In this document: piece by piece, positions 24,906 through 34,045 of the stretch
Position numbering within the stretch: position 1 is the first letter of the stretch
How the letters are laid out: the number at the start of each line of letters is the position of its first letter
Source of the DNA: Thermoguttaceae bacterium
GTDB taxonomy: Bacteria; Planctomycetota; Planctomycetia; Pirellulales; Thermoguttaceae
Direction of reading: 5' to 3'
Assembly: GCA_017550965.1 (NCBI GenBank)
Contig: JAFZNK010000287.1
Span: 1-36,669 of the forward strand
Length of the DNA stretch: 36,669 nucleotides
Made by a program: the position numbers and the translations under genes
The notes under the pieces: generated by a model
What the model saw: only the letters and a program-made list of their open reading frames with translations
Told to the model about the DNA's origin: nothing
Database searches by the model: none

Positions 24906-24941
24906 AAAGAGCGTCGTCCTCAAAAGGCAACGCTCTTTTTT
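24906..24941 (+). terminator. Terminator between feoA and feoB
   Basis: AAAGAGCGT (24906-24914) pairs with ACGCTCTTT (24930-24938), and the stem extends inward with one mismatch. It is followed by a run of T to 24941. It may uncouple feoA from feoB or act as a leaky attenuator. Confidence 0.8.
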
Positions 24942-25061
24942 AATGCACGGTCACGAATAGCGCGACTTACTGCGCGTTAGTTTGCGGCGTGTTTGCATTC
25001 ACATGCAGCTGTTCCAGAATCTTTGTTCATGCGCTTATATTTCATCTAAGGTTGTTTCATC

Positions 25062-27395
25062 ATGGCAGAAGTCCAGAGGACTAAAATTATCGTCGCTTTA
25101 GCAGGCAACCCTAATTGCGGTAAGACCACAATTTTCAACACTCTTACCGGCGAAAAACAGGCTGTTGGCAATTATTCCGGCGTTACCGTGGAAAAAGTTG
25201 AAGGACACTTAACACGAAACAACGTTGAGTACCAACTGGTCGATTTGCCCGGCGTTTATAGTCTGAATACGTTCTCAAAAGACGAAAGGGTTGCCAGAGA
25301 TTTCTTGTTGCACGAACAACCTGACGTAATCGTCAATGTAATCGACGCGTCTAATTTAGAAAGAAATCTTTTCCTAACATTACAGCTCAAGGAACTTGGC
25401 CTCCCTTTAATACTTGTTTTCAATATGTGCGACTTGGCTAAATCGCGCGGAATCGTCTACAATCTTGACCAACTGAAAACGACTCTTGATCTTCCAATTT
25501 TAGAAGCAGTGGGGACTACCGGCGAAGGACTTGAGGGACTTCTTGATCTTGCGCTTGAAGTCGCTCGTGAAGCTACGTCAAAAAAGACTCTGTATTTTTC
25601 GGAAGAAGTGGAGACTGAAATTGCTCGTGTCGTCCGCGCTTTGGATATTGCCGCTCAAAAAGAGGGCGACGTTCCTGTCCAGGGTTCTTTTCCACTCGGC
25701 GTTGAATGGCTTATGTCAGCCGTTTTTGACAAAGAAAGTTCAAACGATAGGCGCGTTTCTTACAGCTCGATCAAGGACGATAAGGCGGTAATCTCTAAAA
25801 AGCGGTGGCTTGCTATTAAACTATTAGAAAACGATGAAATCGCTCAAAATAGTTGGCGCGATCCCGAATTAATTAAAACTGTTGACGACTCTATAGAACG
25901 TTTAAGAAATTCCAACGTGCCAATGGCGGCGAAATTTGCCGCCGAACGGTATGCTATCGTAAGAAAAATATGTAAGGATTCCGTTCGAAACGAAAAAGAT
26001 TCGCGAGTTCTTTGGTCCGACCGTGCCGATAGAATTCTTACCCATCCCATTTGGGGATTAGGAATCTTTTTTATTGCGATGTATCTGGTTTTTTGGCTCA
26101 CTTTCGCATTAGGAAATTACCCGGTTAGCTGGCTTGAGAACCTATTTGACTATTTAAGCGCTCTTTGTAATAGGATCTGGTCGAATTCTCCCGACAGTTT
26201 GCTTCGTTCGGTTTTAGTCGACGGGGTTATTGGAGGCGTTGGCGGCGTACTTACGTTTTTCCCGAATATTTTTATCCTTTTCATGGCGATTTCTTTTCTT
26301 GAAGAATCTGGCTACATGGCTCGCGGGGCATTTTTAACAGACCGTTTTTTGCGTCGTTTTGGTCTAACCGGCAAAAGTTTTATTCCAATGCTCGTAGGAT
26401 TTGGGTGTTCTATTCCCGCCGTAATGTCAACGCGCATCATCGAGGATAGAAAATCAAGGTTATCGACAATTTTTGTCGTGCCCCTTATGAGTTGCGGAGC
26501 GAGATTTCCCATCTACATGTTGATTATTCCGGCATTTTTTCCCGAGAAGTGGCAGGCGCCCGTTTTATGGTGCGTCTATTTTGCAGGAATTGTCATTGCG
26601 GCGATTATCTCCTCGATATTGTCGGCAACAACGTTTCGAAATGAACACAATCCGTTGTTAATAGAGTTGCCTTCATATCATGCGCCAACGTTAAACACAG
26701 TAGGAAAGCGCGCGTTGGAACGCGGCTGGCAATATTTAAAAAAAGCCGGCACGACAATCCTTGGGGTTTCGCTTGTTCTTTGGGCGGCGTCCACGTTTCC
26801 AATGATTCCACAGTCTAATTTGGAGCCTTTCGAGCAAAGGGAATCGCTTTTATTAGCGCGGGCGGACGCTCTGAAAATTGACTTGAATAATTTTGATGCA
26901 AAAGAAGAAAAGGCGGAAGACTTTGAAAAACGTCCTGATGGAATTAATGATCTTCTAAACGAATGGGAAAACGTTCAAAATGAAAAAATTGAAGCCGCTT
27001 TGGAATACAGTTTTATGGGAAGAGTCGGAAAGGCATGCGAACCGATAACCAAACTAGCCGGATTTGACTGGCGTATTGGAACGGCTTTGCTAGGCGCGTT
27101 AGCGGCAAAAGAAGTCTTTGTCGCCCAGTTAGGAATAGTGTTTAAAGTAGGTGAAGCCGACGAAAATTCTCGAACGCTTCGGAGCGCTTTTGCCGAGAAT
27201 TATCCGCCCTTAGTCGGAATTTGCGTCATAATTTTTTGTCTTATTGGAGCGCCCTGTTTAGCGACACTCGTTATTGTCGCGAAAGAGGCGACGTTTCGTT
27301 GGGCAATTACTCAATGGATCACGTTAACAACAACAGGATTCATCTTGGCCGTCGTCGTCTACCAATTGGGCAATTTTTTCCAATTTGGGATGTAA
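25062..27395 (+). CDS. feoB: Ferrous iron transporter B
   Basis: A 777-residue inner-membrane Fe2+ transporter with a GTPase domain. The N-terminal G motifs are all present: G1 GNPNCGKT (15-22), G2 region NYSGVTVEK (37-45), G3 DLPG (61-64) and G4 NMCD (121-124). A helical spacer leads to the membrane part with the two Gate regions. Conserved Cys are seen in VGFGCSIPA and MSCGARFPIY, thought to line the iron path. A charged insertion of about 70 residues (around 580-650) interrupts the C-terminal membrane half. The ribosome site is weak (AAGG at long spacing). It is followed after 68 bp by the small Cys-rich partner gene. Confidence 0.96.
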   Translation: MAEVQRTKIIVALAGNPNCGKTTIFNTLTGEKQAVGNYSGVTVEKVEGHLTRNNVEYQLVDLPGVYSLNTFSKDERVARDFLLHEQPDVIVNVIDASNLERNLFLTLQLKELGLPLILVFNMCDLAKSRGIVYNLDQLKTTLDLPILEAVGTTGEGLEGLLDLALEVAREATSKKTLYFSEEVETEIARVVRALDIAAQKEGDVPVQGSFPLGVEWLMSAVFDKESSNDRRVSYSSIKDDKAVISKKRWLAIKLLENDEIAQNSWRDPELIKTVDDSIERLRNSNVPMAAKFAAERYAIVRKICKDSVRNEKDSRVLWSDRADRILTHPIWGLGIFFIAMYLVFWLTFALGNYPVSWLENLFDYLSALCNRIWSNSPDSLLRSVLVDGVIGGVGGVLTFFPNIFILFMAISFLEESGYMARGAFLTDRFLRRFGLTGKSFIPMLVGFGCSIPAVMSTRIIEDRKSRLSTIFVVPLMSCGARFPIYMLIIPAFFPEKWQAPVLWCVYFAGIVIAAIISSILSATTFRNEHNPLLIELPSYHAPTLNTVGKRALERGWQYLKKAGTTILGVSLVLWAASTFPMIPQSNLEPFEQRESLLLARADALKIDLNNFDAKEEKAEDFEKRPDGINDLLNEWENVQNEKIEAALEYSFMGRVGKACEPITKLAGFDWRIGTALLGALAAKEVFVAQLGIVFKVGEADENSRTLRSAFAENYPPLVGICVIIFCLIGAPCLATLVIVAKEATFRWAITQWITLTTTGFILAVVVYQLGNFFQFGM

Positions 27396-27463
27396 GACCT
27401 TCGTTCAACAAAGACGCGACAAATTTTGTGAGCTGAAAATCGAGGTCGGAAGGGCGCTAAAAA

Positions 27464-27646
27464 ATGGCGACAATCGAAAATATCGTCGTGGCATTCATCG
27501 TTTTAGGAGCCGTTGTTTTGTTGGGCGTTAAAGTTATTCGAGCTTACAAGGACGGCGGTTGTTGTAGTTGTTGCAAAGGCGCGGACTGCGCATGCTGTAT
27601 GCATAAGCGCGAAGAAAGCGACCCTAATAAACAGGGGCAAAACTGA
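27464..27646 (+). CDS. FeoB-associated Cys-rich membrane protein
   Basis: A 60-residue protein with a single N-terminal membrane helix (about 6-24) and a cytoplasmic tail with seven Cys within 13 residues (C33, C34, C36, C37, C42, C44, C45). This is the layout of the FeoB-associated family found next to feoB, sometimes compared with FeoC. It may bind iron or a cluster and modulate FeoB. Its position 68 bp after feoB supports the call. A GGAAGGG ribosome site precedes the ATG. Confidence 0.85.
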   Translation: MATIENIVVAFIVLGAVVLLGVKVIRAYKDGGCCSCCKGADCACCMHKREESDPNKQGQN

Positions 27647-27650
27647 GATC

Positions 27651-27687
27651 AAAAAAGCGGTCGAATTAACAGCTTAATTCGACCGCT
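27651..27687. terminator. Terminator between the feo genes and the HzsA-like gene
   Basis: AGCGGTCGAATTAA (27656-27669) and TTAATTCGACCGCT (27674-27687) form a perfect 14-bp stem with a 4-nt loop. On the minus strand it is followed by six T, so it terminates the HzsA-like transcript. On the plus strand it lacks a U-run. Confidence 0.85.
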
Positions 27688-27742
27688 CATCAATGTTACC
27701 GCCGGTAGGGAAGCTTATTAGGCCCCAAAACGACGTCCTTAT

Positions 27743-30151
27743 TCATTCTAATTCCGGACCGGAAATTCTTTCCCCCCTTTGTTGTCTGGCCTGATCTTCT
27801 ACGTTAAAAGTTCCGTAGAAAAGGGCGTTGGCGTCGATCCAGACGTTTAGTCTTTCCCATTCTTCCGGCGTAAGCTCAACGTTGTAGTGCCCAGATTCAA
27901 GGAACTGAGTCAGCTTACTGGGACGCGCTCCAAAACTATCAGGTTCCGTTCTGGGTTCCTTATTTCCATCCGGAGCTCCCCAATAGGTGTAGGAAACATA
28001 ATTAATCAACGCGTTATAGGACTTGGTATAATGCCCGTCAATGTCGCCTGTCAAAAGAAGGTCGCCGGCTTTTCTTTCCGAATTGTGGCAAGAAACGCAT
28101 TTCTGATCCAGAACAGGTTGAACCAATATCGGATAGCTAAGCGGTTTAGACCCGTCAGGTCCTGGATTTATTGTGGCGGGCTGTTTGGTAGAAGCAATTG
28201 TTTTGGAACTGGCGACCGTCGCCATTCGATCTTCATGACAGCCGACACAACCGGCAGATTCGCCCGGTTGGAGATAAACCAACGAGCGCATCCCTTGAAC
28301 CATACGTCCATTTTCATCCAAAGCCTGGAAAAGGAGCGGAATCTTCGCGGGAGCCTCAAAGAAAGCCGAACCGTCTTCTTCGACGGGAACCGTGCCCAAA
28401 ACCTGTTTGCCCGGTGAAGCGCTCGCGGCGCCAACCATAGGCGTATTCGCGTTTGGCGTCGTTTTCGGCAAAACCTGAACGATTCGCAACGACTTAATTT
28501 TATCGGGTATTTGGGTAGGCCAACTCTCGTAAACGTTTTGAACGAAAAATGTTCCAGTCGGAGCGTTCGCGTTTTGACGAGTCTCGTCAAGCGTCGAAGC
28601 CACTGTCGGCGGAACGGGACGGGGGCGAATCGGAGTAGCCCACAAACTGGAAATATTAGGATCTCGATAAATTAATTCGCGATTTCCGAAAGCGTCGCAA
28701 AAGTAGATTCCAAATTGATTGGGTAAATTAGGCCCGGCTTCGCCGAGAAGCTGGTCATAACTATAAGAGGCGATAAAGTATTTTTCAGCAAGAGGATAGG
28801 GCGACTTAAAACAATGAACGGGCCAACGACGTTCCTCAGGTGTTTGAGCAAGACGCTCGGCTTCACGTCTCGCCTGCCAAAAAACCGTAGGAATGTAGTC
28901 GAAATCGCAGAAATCCGGAATTTTGGGTATTAACGGCAAGGGCGCCTCTCCCTCAGGAAAGCGAACGTCGGGAGTAATACGTTCTACAGGCTCGGTTCCG
29001 TCGACCCCTTTGGCAACGTCCAACGAGACGACAGAACCGGCGCTCATCGCATGATGCGCTCCGGCAATCGCCATAAATTTATCCGAACCGGGGATAGCCT
29101 TTGGCTCCCACATTCCAGGAGGATTGAACGTGTTGTTACCATAGAAAATACGAACGTCGGTTCCGTCTTGTCGAGTCGACCACAATTGTTGGTAATAGAC
29201 GGCGTCGCGATCTACATAATCCCAACGCGTATAGACAATTCGGCCGTTATGAGCAAGCGTAGGAAACCATTCGTTTGTCTCATGGAACGATATTGGACGC
29301 GCGTTTGAACCGTCTCCATTAGCGCGAGCCAGGGTATATACGTAGCAGGGACCTCCGCCGCAGCGATGAAAACCGCCTCGACGCGTCGAACAAAACACAA
29401 TATCTCCGTCCGGAAGGAGAAGCGGAGAAAAGTCGTCGTAATCGCCGTCTGTTAAACGAACCGCGTCGCTCGGAGTTCCCAATGGATTCAACGACGTTTT
29501 ATACAAATGAAAACGTCTTCCCATAGACTCGGGATCGCGCCATACCGAAGGAGTCGTGGGCGTTTCGCAATAGGCGAAATAAAGATCCCTACCGTCAAAA
29601 GACAATTCCGGAGTCATGTAAGAGCCAAGCGGAAGGTTCTTGGGCGTAATATCGCGAGAGAGCATCAACGACTGCTTGGAATCGCCTTTTCCCCGTTCGA
29701 GGACGAATACGCCGCCGCCGGGACGGGCGGCGTATCCGTAAACTTGAGTCAACTGATGACTCATCACCGTGGGAGCAAATTTACAAAAGACAAGCGAATC
29801 AAATTGGAAGTAAGGAGAGTCGACAAGTATGTCGCGTTTAAGCGCATGAACTTGCCGCCATAAATCCTCCGCTTTCTCTTCGTCGGCAGGCGACTCGTTC
29901 CTTAGCGTTTCAAACGCCGTTTCAAACTTGTCCCACGCAGACCTGTAGTCGTTAAGCTTGTCAGTCAACGCTTCAAAGTTGTCGCCTATGTTTTCATCGA
30001 AAGGAACAAGACTTTCGTAGGAAGAATCGTCAAGAGTTTTTTGAAGATCCTCCAGTAAAGCCCGACCTTGCGGGAGACGCTTTTCAAGCGCTTGCAGGTA
30101 TGTTTCTGGTTCACGTTCAACGCCAACCCCGTCTTGCAACGCCAGTCCCAT
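27743..30151 (-). CDS. Hydrazine synthase alpha-like secreted di-heme protein, main part (frameshifted from 5' part)
   Basis: An 802-codon open frame that is probably the larger part of a frameshifted gene starting at 30840. It has beta-propeller-like blocks (SFDGRDLYFAYCE, SPLLLPDGDIVFCSTRRGG, THAGxxVY-type repeats) as in the middle domain of hydrazine synthase subunit alpha. Two c-type heme sites follow: C635-x2-C638-H639 and C685-x2-C688-H689. Many planctomycetes carry HzsA-related genes of unknown role outside anammox, so hydrazine synthesis should not be assumed. The frame itself has no signal peptide although heme attachment needs export, which supports the 5' part being joined to it. 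The ATG at 30151 lacks a good ribosome site. The frames would join if one base were restored near 30138, giving WDWRLQDGVG. Confidence 0.75.
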   Translation of the reverse strand: MGLALQDGVGVEREPETYLQALEKRLPQGRALLEDLQKTLDDSSYESLVPFDENIGDNFEALTDKLNDYRSAWDKFETAFETLRNESPADEEKAEDLWRQVHALKRDILVDSPYFQFDSLVFCKFAPTVMSHQLTQVYGYAARPGGGVFVLERGKGDSKQSLMLSRDITPKNLPLGSYMTPELSFDGRDLYFAYCETPTTPSVWRDPESMGRRFHLYKTSLNPLGTPSDAVRLTDGDYDDFSPLLLPDGDIVFCSTRRGGFHRCGGGPCYVYTLARANGDGSNARPISFHETNEWFPTLAHNGRIVYTRWDYVDRDAVYYQQLWSTRQDGTDVRIFYGNNTFNPPGMWEPKAIPGSDKFMAIAGAHHAMSAGSVVSLDVAKGVDGTEPVERITPDVRFPEGEAPLPLIPKIPDFCDFDYIPTVFWQARREAERLAQTPEERRWPVHCFKSPYPLAEKYFIASYSYDQLLGEAGPNLPNQFGIYFCDAFGNRELIYRDPNISSLWATPIRPRPVPPTVASTLDETRQNANAPTGTFFVQNVYESWPTQIPDKIKSLRIVQVLPKTTPNANTPMVGAASASPGKQVLGTVPVEEDGSAFFEAPAKIPLLFQALDENGRMVQGMRSLVYLQPGESAGCVGCHEDRMATVASSKTIASTKQPATINPGPDGSKPLSYPILVQPVLDQKCVSCHNSERKAGDLLLTGDIDGHYTKSYNALINYVSYTYWGAPDGNKEPRTEPDSFGARPSKLTQFLESGHYNVELTPEEWERLNVWIDANALFYGTFNVEDQARQQRGERISGPELE

Positions 30152-30840
30152 TCCACTAGCTCTTCAGCCAGAGCAGAGCGAAAATTAGGGGAAACAGATA
30201 TCGGATCAAGCGACTGCTCCTTACGAACCGGATCCAACGAAAGAGAATTGGCAACAGTGGCCGTCTCGTATTCAAAGCGAGTTATTTCTACGGAACAGCT
30301 TTTCAATTCGTCAGAGGAAGACACGAACTCCGGAGCCTGAATCTTTAAAGTCGTTAGGGGCGCGTCCACGCCGTAACGCGCGACAATATCAAGCTCCTGA
30401 CCGACTTTGACCAAGGTCAGGAAATCGGTAGAATCAGATTTAGCGCCCCATCCAACCTGAACGTCGACGTCGCCTATGTTCCTTACGAAACATTTCGAAG
30501 ATACCGCGTTAGGAGCGTTTGCCGAAGGTATCGACAGCGTAATATACGATTTAGAATTCAGATCGGCGACAAGACGATAATTAGGTTTTTGCTCAACGCC
30601 AGCCTTTGGAAAGCCCAAAAGAAGCAGCTGAGAACCCCCGTCGCCGACACTGTAAAACCAACTTCCGGCTCTTGTGCCAAAAGAAGGCAAAACGGCGCCG
30701 CCGTCAATCGAAACAACAACCTTTTCCGAACTCGTCGACGGCTGTTCTTCGGCGTCGCAAATCATTAGCGCTGAGAATCCCGATATTAGCGCCAGCACGC
30801 ATATTGATAAAAGTGTCTTTCTGTAAAAACGAATCGCCAT
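29986..30840 (-). CDS. 5' part of the HzsA-like gene (signal peptide and N-terminal domain; frame lost near 30138)
   Basis: An open frame of 284 codons beginning at the ATG at 30840, chosen for its AAGGAG ribosome site. It starts with a signal peptide (LLSICVLALISGFSALM), then a beta-rich domain up to the SALAEELVEWDW segment. After that the frame turns into Lys/Cys-rich sequence that looks non-native, while the minus-one frame continues as the HzsA-like protein. The two frames overlap by 166 bp. I read this as one gene of roughly 1,030 codons with a one-base loss in a T run (A run on plus, near 30138-30139). It may be a real mutation, a sequencing error or, less likely, frameshift decoding. 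Located 45 bp downstream of the esterase gene. Confidence 0.6.
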   Translation of the reverse strand: MAIRFYRKTLLSICVLALISGFSALMICDAEEQPSTSSEKVVVSIDGGAVLPSFGTRAGSWFYSVGDGGSQLLLLGFPKAGVEQKPNYRLVADLNSKSYITLSIPSANAPNAVSSKCFVRNIGDVDVQVGWGAKSDSTDFLTLVKVGQELDIVARYGVDAPLTTLKIQAPEFVSSSDELKSCSVEITRFEYETATVANSLSLDPVRKEQSLDPISVSPNFRSALAEELVEWDWRCKTGLALNVNQKHTCKRLKSVSRKVGLYWRIFKKLLTILPTKVLFLSMKT

Positions 30841-30885
30841 GACAGACTCCTTATCAGGCGTTCCAGGCATGCCCACGTTGTACGG

Positions 30886-31743
30886 CTATTCCCTCGCAGT
30901 TTTCGAATCAAGTTCTTTGAACACAAATTCAAACGCCTGCAACGACTCGTCGTAGGGCGTAGAGTGTCCAATATCGCCTCGTTCAATTAAAAGAACAGTT
31001 CCGCCAATTTTTCGAATTGTTTCGGCAAGTCGGCGAGCGCTGTCGGGTGGGACGACGGTATCTAACGAACCAAGAGTTATCGCGATCGGCACGTTCAGAA
31101 AATTCTCTGGATAGTATTCTGCGCTCCTCTTTTTATATTCAAGAGGAATTTCTGATTTTGAACCGCCGAAAGATTCGGAGATGGCTTCTTGAAAATTCTC
31201 ATATTCCAGATGGTTGGCGGTTCCGTTCATCGAAACCGCCCCGTCGATTAGCTCGGGATGAAGCGCGACGAACGTCAACGTCGACGAAGCTCCCATCGAA
31301 CCGCCTGATAAGACGACACGATCGTATCTTCGCTTGGATTTCTGATGTTCGAGTATTAACAAAAGATCTCTTTCTCCCTCCGGCCCCATCCAGGAGGTTA
31401 TGGACCCGTAATTAGGAGAAACCACGACGGCGTTGTGGGTCGCGGCAATATCATTAGTCGCTCTGAATTCGTTATAAACTCCGTTAAAAACTTGACCGCA
31501 CTCGGAACCATGGCCGTGCAAAGCGACGATAAGCGTCGAGGTCTTAGCAGGATCAAACGTCTCTGGAACGTATTCATAATAGAATTCTTTTGTGCCGTCG
31601 TCAGACGCAAACTCTATAAACGTCGCTTCAATCGGACCTGACTGAGGTTCGGCGGCGGAAATCCAGAAAACGTTCGAAAACGTTGGGAGAAACAATACCA
31701 AAGTTGACAAACGAACAACAAATTGAATTACTTTACAAGACAT
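30886..31743 (-). CDS. Secreted alpha/beta-hydrolase esterase
   Basis: A 285-residue secreted protein with a signal peptide (VVRLSTLVLFLPTFSNV, then ISAAEP). The alpha/beta-hydrolase triad is visible: Ser in SGGSMGAS, Asp in GSLDTVVPP and His in IGHSTPYD. An oxyanion-type HGHGSE loop lies early. It resembles esterase families near the PHB depolymerase and feruloyl/acetyl-xylan esterase groups. The substrate cannot be told. It is the first gene of a probable two-gene unit with the HzsA-like gene, separated by 45 bp. The ribosome site is weak. Confidence 0.8.
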   Translation of the reverse strand: MSCKVIQFVVRLSTLVLFLPTFSNVFWISAAEPQSGPIEATFIEFASDDGTKEFYYEYVPETFDPAKTSTLIVALHGHGSECGQVFNGVYNEFRATNDIAATHNAVVVSPNYGSITSWMGPEGERDLLLILEHQKSKRRYDRVVLSGGSMGASSTLTFVALHPELIDGAVSMNGTANHLEYENFQEAISESFGGSKSEIPLEYKKRSAEYYPENFLNVPIAITLGSLDTVVPPDSARRLAETIRKIGGTVLLIERGDIGHSTPYDESLQAFEFVFKELDSKTARE

Positions 31744-32206
31744 AGCGCGTTTCTTCGGGGGTTAGGGGAAAAAAACGAACAACAGTCTCATTATAGTTAG
31801 CGTAAAAACAAGCCGCAAGTTTTTTCATTCATTTTCTCAACATTTGCAGACATGAACAGAATTGTAAAATTAGAAAAATTGAAGTTATCATATCAGCATA
31901 GTAATTCAAACGATTGACTTTTATTAAGTCTGTAATATAATCCCGAGGACGCGACGGCGTTTACACTTACTCGTTTGCAGGATCGCCCGAACGTTTAAAC
32001 GGCGTTAAAGAGCGCGAGAGAGCTACGTTTTTTGAAGCTTTTTCGTCTTTACGGCGTCCGAACGTTCTGCGACTCCACTTTTACAAACTGACAGTTTTCC
32101 AAGAAAAGCGGGCTGTCTTTACCTTTTACCTGCAAACGATAGTTGAGAACAACCCCAAAGCGACTCCTTTTGTCCTTGTATTTAACAGTATTTAGGAAAT
32201 TGCCAG
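31744..32206. other. Divergent intergenic region and 265-nt hydrogenase leader
   Basis: No gene is seen. The left half is AT-rich and contains the hydrogenase promoter. The leader from about 31948 to 32206 is long and unusually pyrimidine-rich near its end, with only short inverted repeats such as CGTTTAAACG. I saw no Rex (TTGTGAA-type) or FNR site and no known riboswitch. Confidence 0.5.
31914..31941 (+). promoter_or_regulatory. Sigma-70-like promoter of the hydrogenase operon
   Basis: TTGACT (31914-31919), a 16-bp spacer and a perfect TATAAT (31936-31941), about 265 bp before the TTG start of the first gene. Confidence 0.7.
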
Positions 32207-34045
32207 TTGAGTAGACTAGAACTTATCGGACTCGATAACACCCAAGAGACAATCGTTCGTTTATGCAGAACAGCTGAGCAACGACTAGCTCCCAATCCTT
32301 ATGGAGTGTGTCCCGTTGAGATGGCTCGTAATTTTTTGGAATTATGCCACACTCAATCGTGCGGCAAATGCGCGCCCTGTCGTATCGGTCTGAAACAACT
32401 TACTATTCTGCTCGACAGGGTGTTGGACGGCGACGCAGACATGAGCGATTTGAACACTATCAAAAACGCCGCTCATACGATCGCCTCCACCGCCGACTGC
32501 GCCATCGGCGTAGAAGCGGCCGAGATGGTTATCGCCGGCCTAAAAGGTTTTGAAGAAGATTACATCGGGCATATTGAAAACGGACGTTGCTCGAACGGCA
32601 GGCAGATCGCCGTGCCGTGCGTTCAACACTGTCCGGCTCATGTGGACGTTCCCGGATATGTCGCGTTAGTTCGAGAAGGACGAGTCGACGACGCCGTCCG
32701 TTTGATTCGCAAGGACAATCCTTTTCCCTTCGTTTGCGGATACGTGTGCGAACATCCCTGCGAAGTCGTCTGTCGCCGGGGTTTAGTCGACGCCCCCATC
32801 AACATTCGGGGTCTTAAGAAATACGCCGTCGATCATGCTCACGACGTCCCTCAACCTTCGTGCGCTCCCCCCACCGGCAAGAGGATTGGCGTGGTAGGAG
32901 GAGGGCCCAGCGGATTGACCGCCGCCTATTATCTTACGCTAATGGGGCACGAAGTTACCATTTATGAGAAACGTAAGCAGCTGGGCGGAATGCTTCGTTA
33001 CGGAATACCCGATTATCGTCTGCCGCGAGAACGTCTTGACGCGGAAATACAATCTATTTTGCAGTTAGGAATCAACGTTGTTCTTAACTCTGAGGTTGGC
33101 GGCGCGGTCGCGTACGATCAACTTCAGGAAGAATACGACGCCGTCTATATTGCAGTCGGCGCGCACGCGGATAAAAAATTAGGCATTGACGGCGAAGATT
33201 CCAACGGCGTTATGTCGGCTGTGAAAATTCTTCGCGGGGTAGGTGACGGAAACAAGCCCGACTTTACTGGTAAAAACGTCGTAATTGTAGGCGGCGGAAA
33301 CGTCGCAATGGACGCGACGCGCAGTTCAATTCGTTTCGGGGCGAAAAAAGTTACCTGCGTTTATCGTCGTCGACGAGAAGACATGACCGCCATGATCGAG
33401 GAGATTGAAGGCGCCATTTCTGAGGGCGTGGAGATATTGCCTCTCCATAAACCGACCAGTATCGAGTCAGACGCAGACGGGTCGGTGGCAGCAATATGGG
33501 TTCAGCCGCAAATTATCGGAGAAAACGGACGGGACGGTCGCCCTCGTCCATCCAACGCCACGCTACCCGAAAAACGAATTCCGACAGACGTCGTTATTAT
33601 CGCTATTGGTCAGGAACCTGAAAGCGAATCTTTACAAGCCGCCGGGTTTAAACTGGACAAGTGGAACTCGCTCCAAGCTGATAAACAAACCCGAATGGAA
33701 GGAAAAGAAGGCGTTTTTTCAGGGGGCGACTGCGTTACCGGCCCTTCAACGGTCATCAACGCTATCGCCGCAGGAAAAGTCGCCGCTGCAAATATTGACG
33801 AATACCTTGGCTATAAACACGAAATATCGTCAAACGTCGAGCTTCCTATTCCCAAACTCTATGACATAGTCGCATGCGGGCGCGACAACATGGTCGATCG
33901 AGAAGCGGATCAACGTAAAAAAGATTTTGAATGCGTTGAAATCGGCATGTCGCCGCAAGAAGCTTGTTATGAATCGTCGCGTTGTTTACGTTGCGATCAT
34001 TTCGGATACGGCGCGTTTAGAGGGGGGCGAGAAACAAAATGGTAA
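32207..34045 (+). CDS. Hydrogenase-linked flavoprotein: NuoF-type 4Fe-4S domain fused to GltD-like NAD(P)H oxidoreductase
   Basis: A 612-residue electron-transfer protein. Residues about 1-130 match only the C-terminal iron-sulfur domain of NuoF (SCGKCAPCRIG, C52/C55/C58, with a distal C98); the NuoF NADH/FMN fold is absent. A GltD/NfnB-like part follows. It has a Cys-rich Fer4_20-type domain (CVQHCPAHVD, CGYVCEHPCEVVCRRG), an FAD loop (GVVGGGPSG, about 228-236), and an NAD(P)H loop (VVGGGNVAMD) followed by VYRRRRED, whose Arg residues hint at NADPH. A last CLRC motif is near the end. The start is TTG at 32207, with AGGA 9 bases upstream and no in-frame ATG before codon 39. Its stop overlaps the hydrogenase start, so the two are translationally coupled and likely form a complex. 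Confidence 0.85.
   Translation: MSRLELIGLDNTQETIVRLCRTAEQRLAPNPYGVCPVEMARNFLELCHTQSCGKCAPCRIGLKQLTILLDRVLDGDADMSDLNTIKNAAHTIASTADCAIGVEAAEMVIAGLKGFEEDYIGHIENGRCSNGRQIAVPCVQHCPAHVDVPGYVALVREGRVDDAVRLIRKDNPFPFVCGYVCEHPCEVVCRRGLVDAPINIRGLKKYAVDHAHDVPQPSCAPPTGKRIGVVGGGPSGLTAAYYLTLMGHEVTIYEKRKQLGGMLRYGIPDYRLPRERLDAEIQSILQLGINVVLNSEVGGAVAYDQLQEEYDAVYIAVGAHADKKLGIDGEDSNGVMSAVKILRGVGDGNKPDFTGKNVVIVGGGNVAMDATRSSIRFGAKKVTCVYRRRREDMTAMIEEIEGAISEGVEILPLHKPTSIESDADGSVAAIWVQPQIIGENGRDGRPRPSNATLPEKRIPTDVVIIAIGQEPESESLQAAGFKLDKWNSLQADKQTRMEGKEGVFSGGDCVTGPSTVINAIAAGKVAAANIDEYLGYKHEISSNVELPIPKLYDIVACGRDNMVDREADQRKKDFECVEIGMSPQEACYESSRCLRCDHFGYGAFRGGRETKW

Noticed and set aside
27743..30151. Calling the di-heme gene a true hydrazine synthase subunit
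   Set aside because: HzsB/HzsC partners and other anammox genes are absent, the genome context looks like a glycan degrader, and HzsA-like proteins occur widely in non-anammox planctomycetes.
30120..30160. Programmed minus-one frameshifting in the HzsA-like gene
   Set aside because: There is no X-XXY-YYZ slippery heptamer or clear downstream stimulator. A one-base loss in a short T run explains the break more simply.
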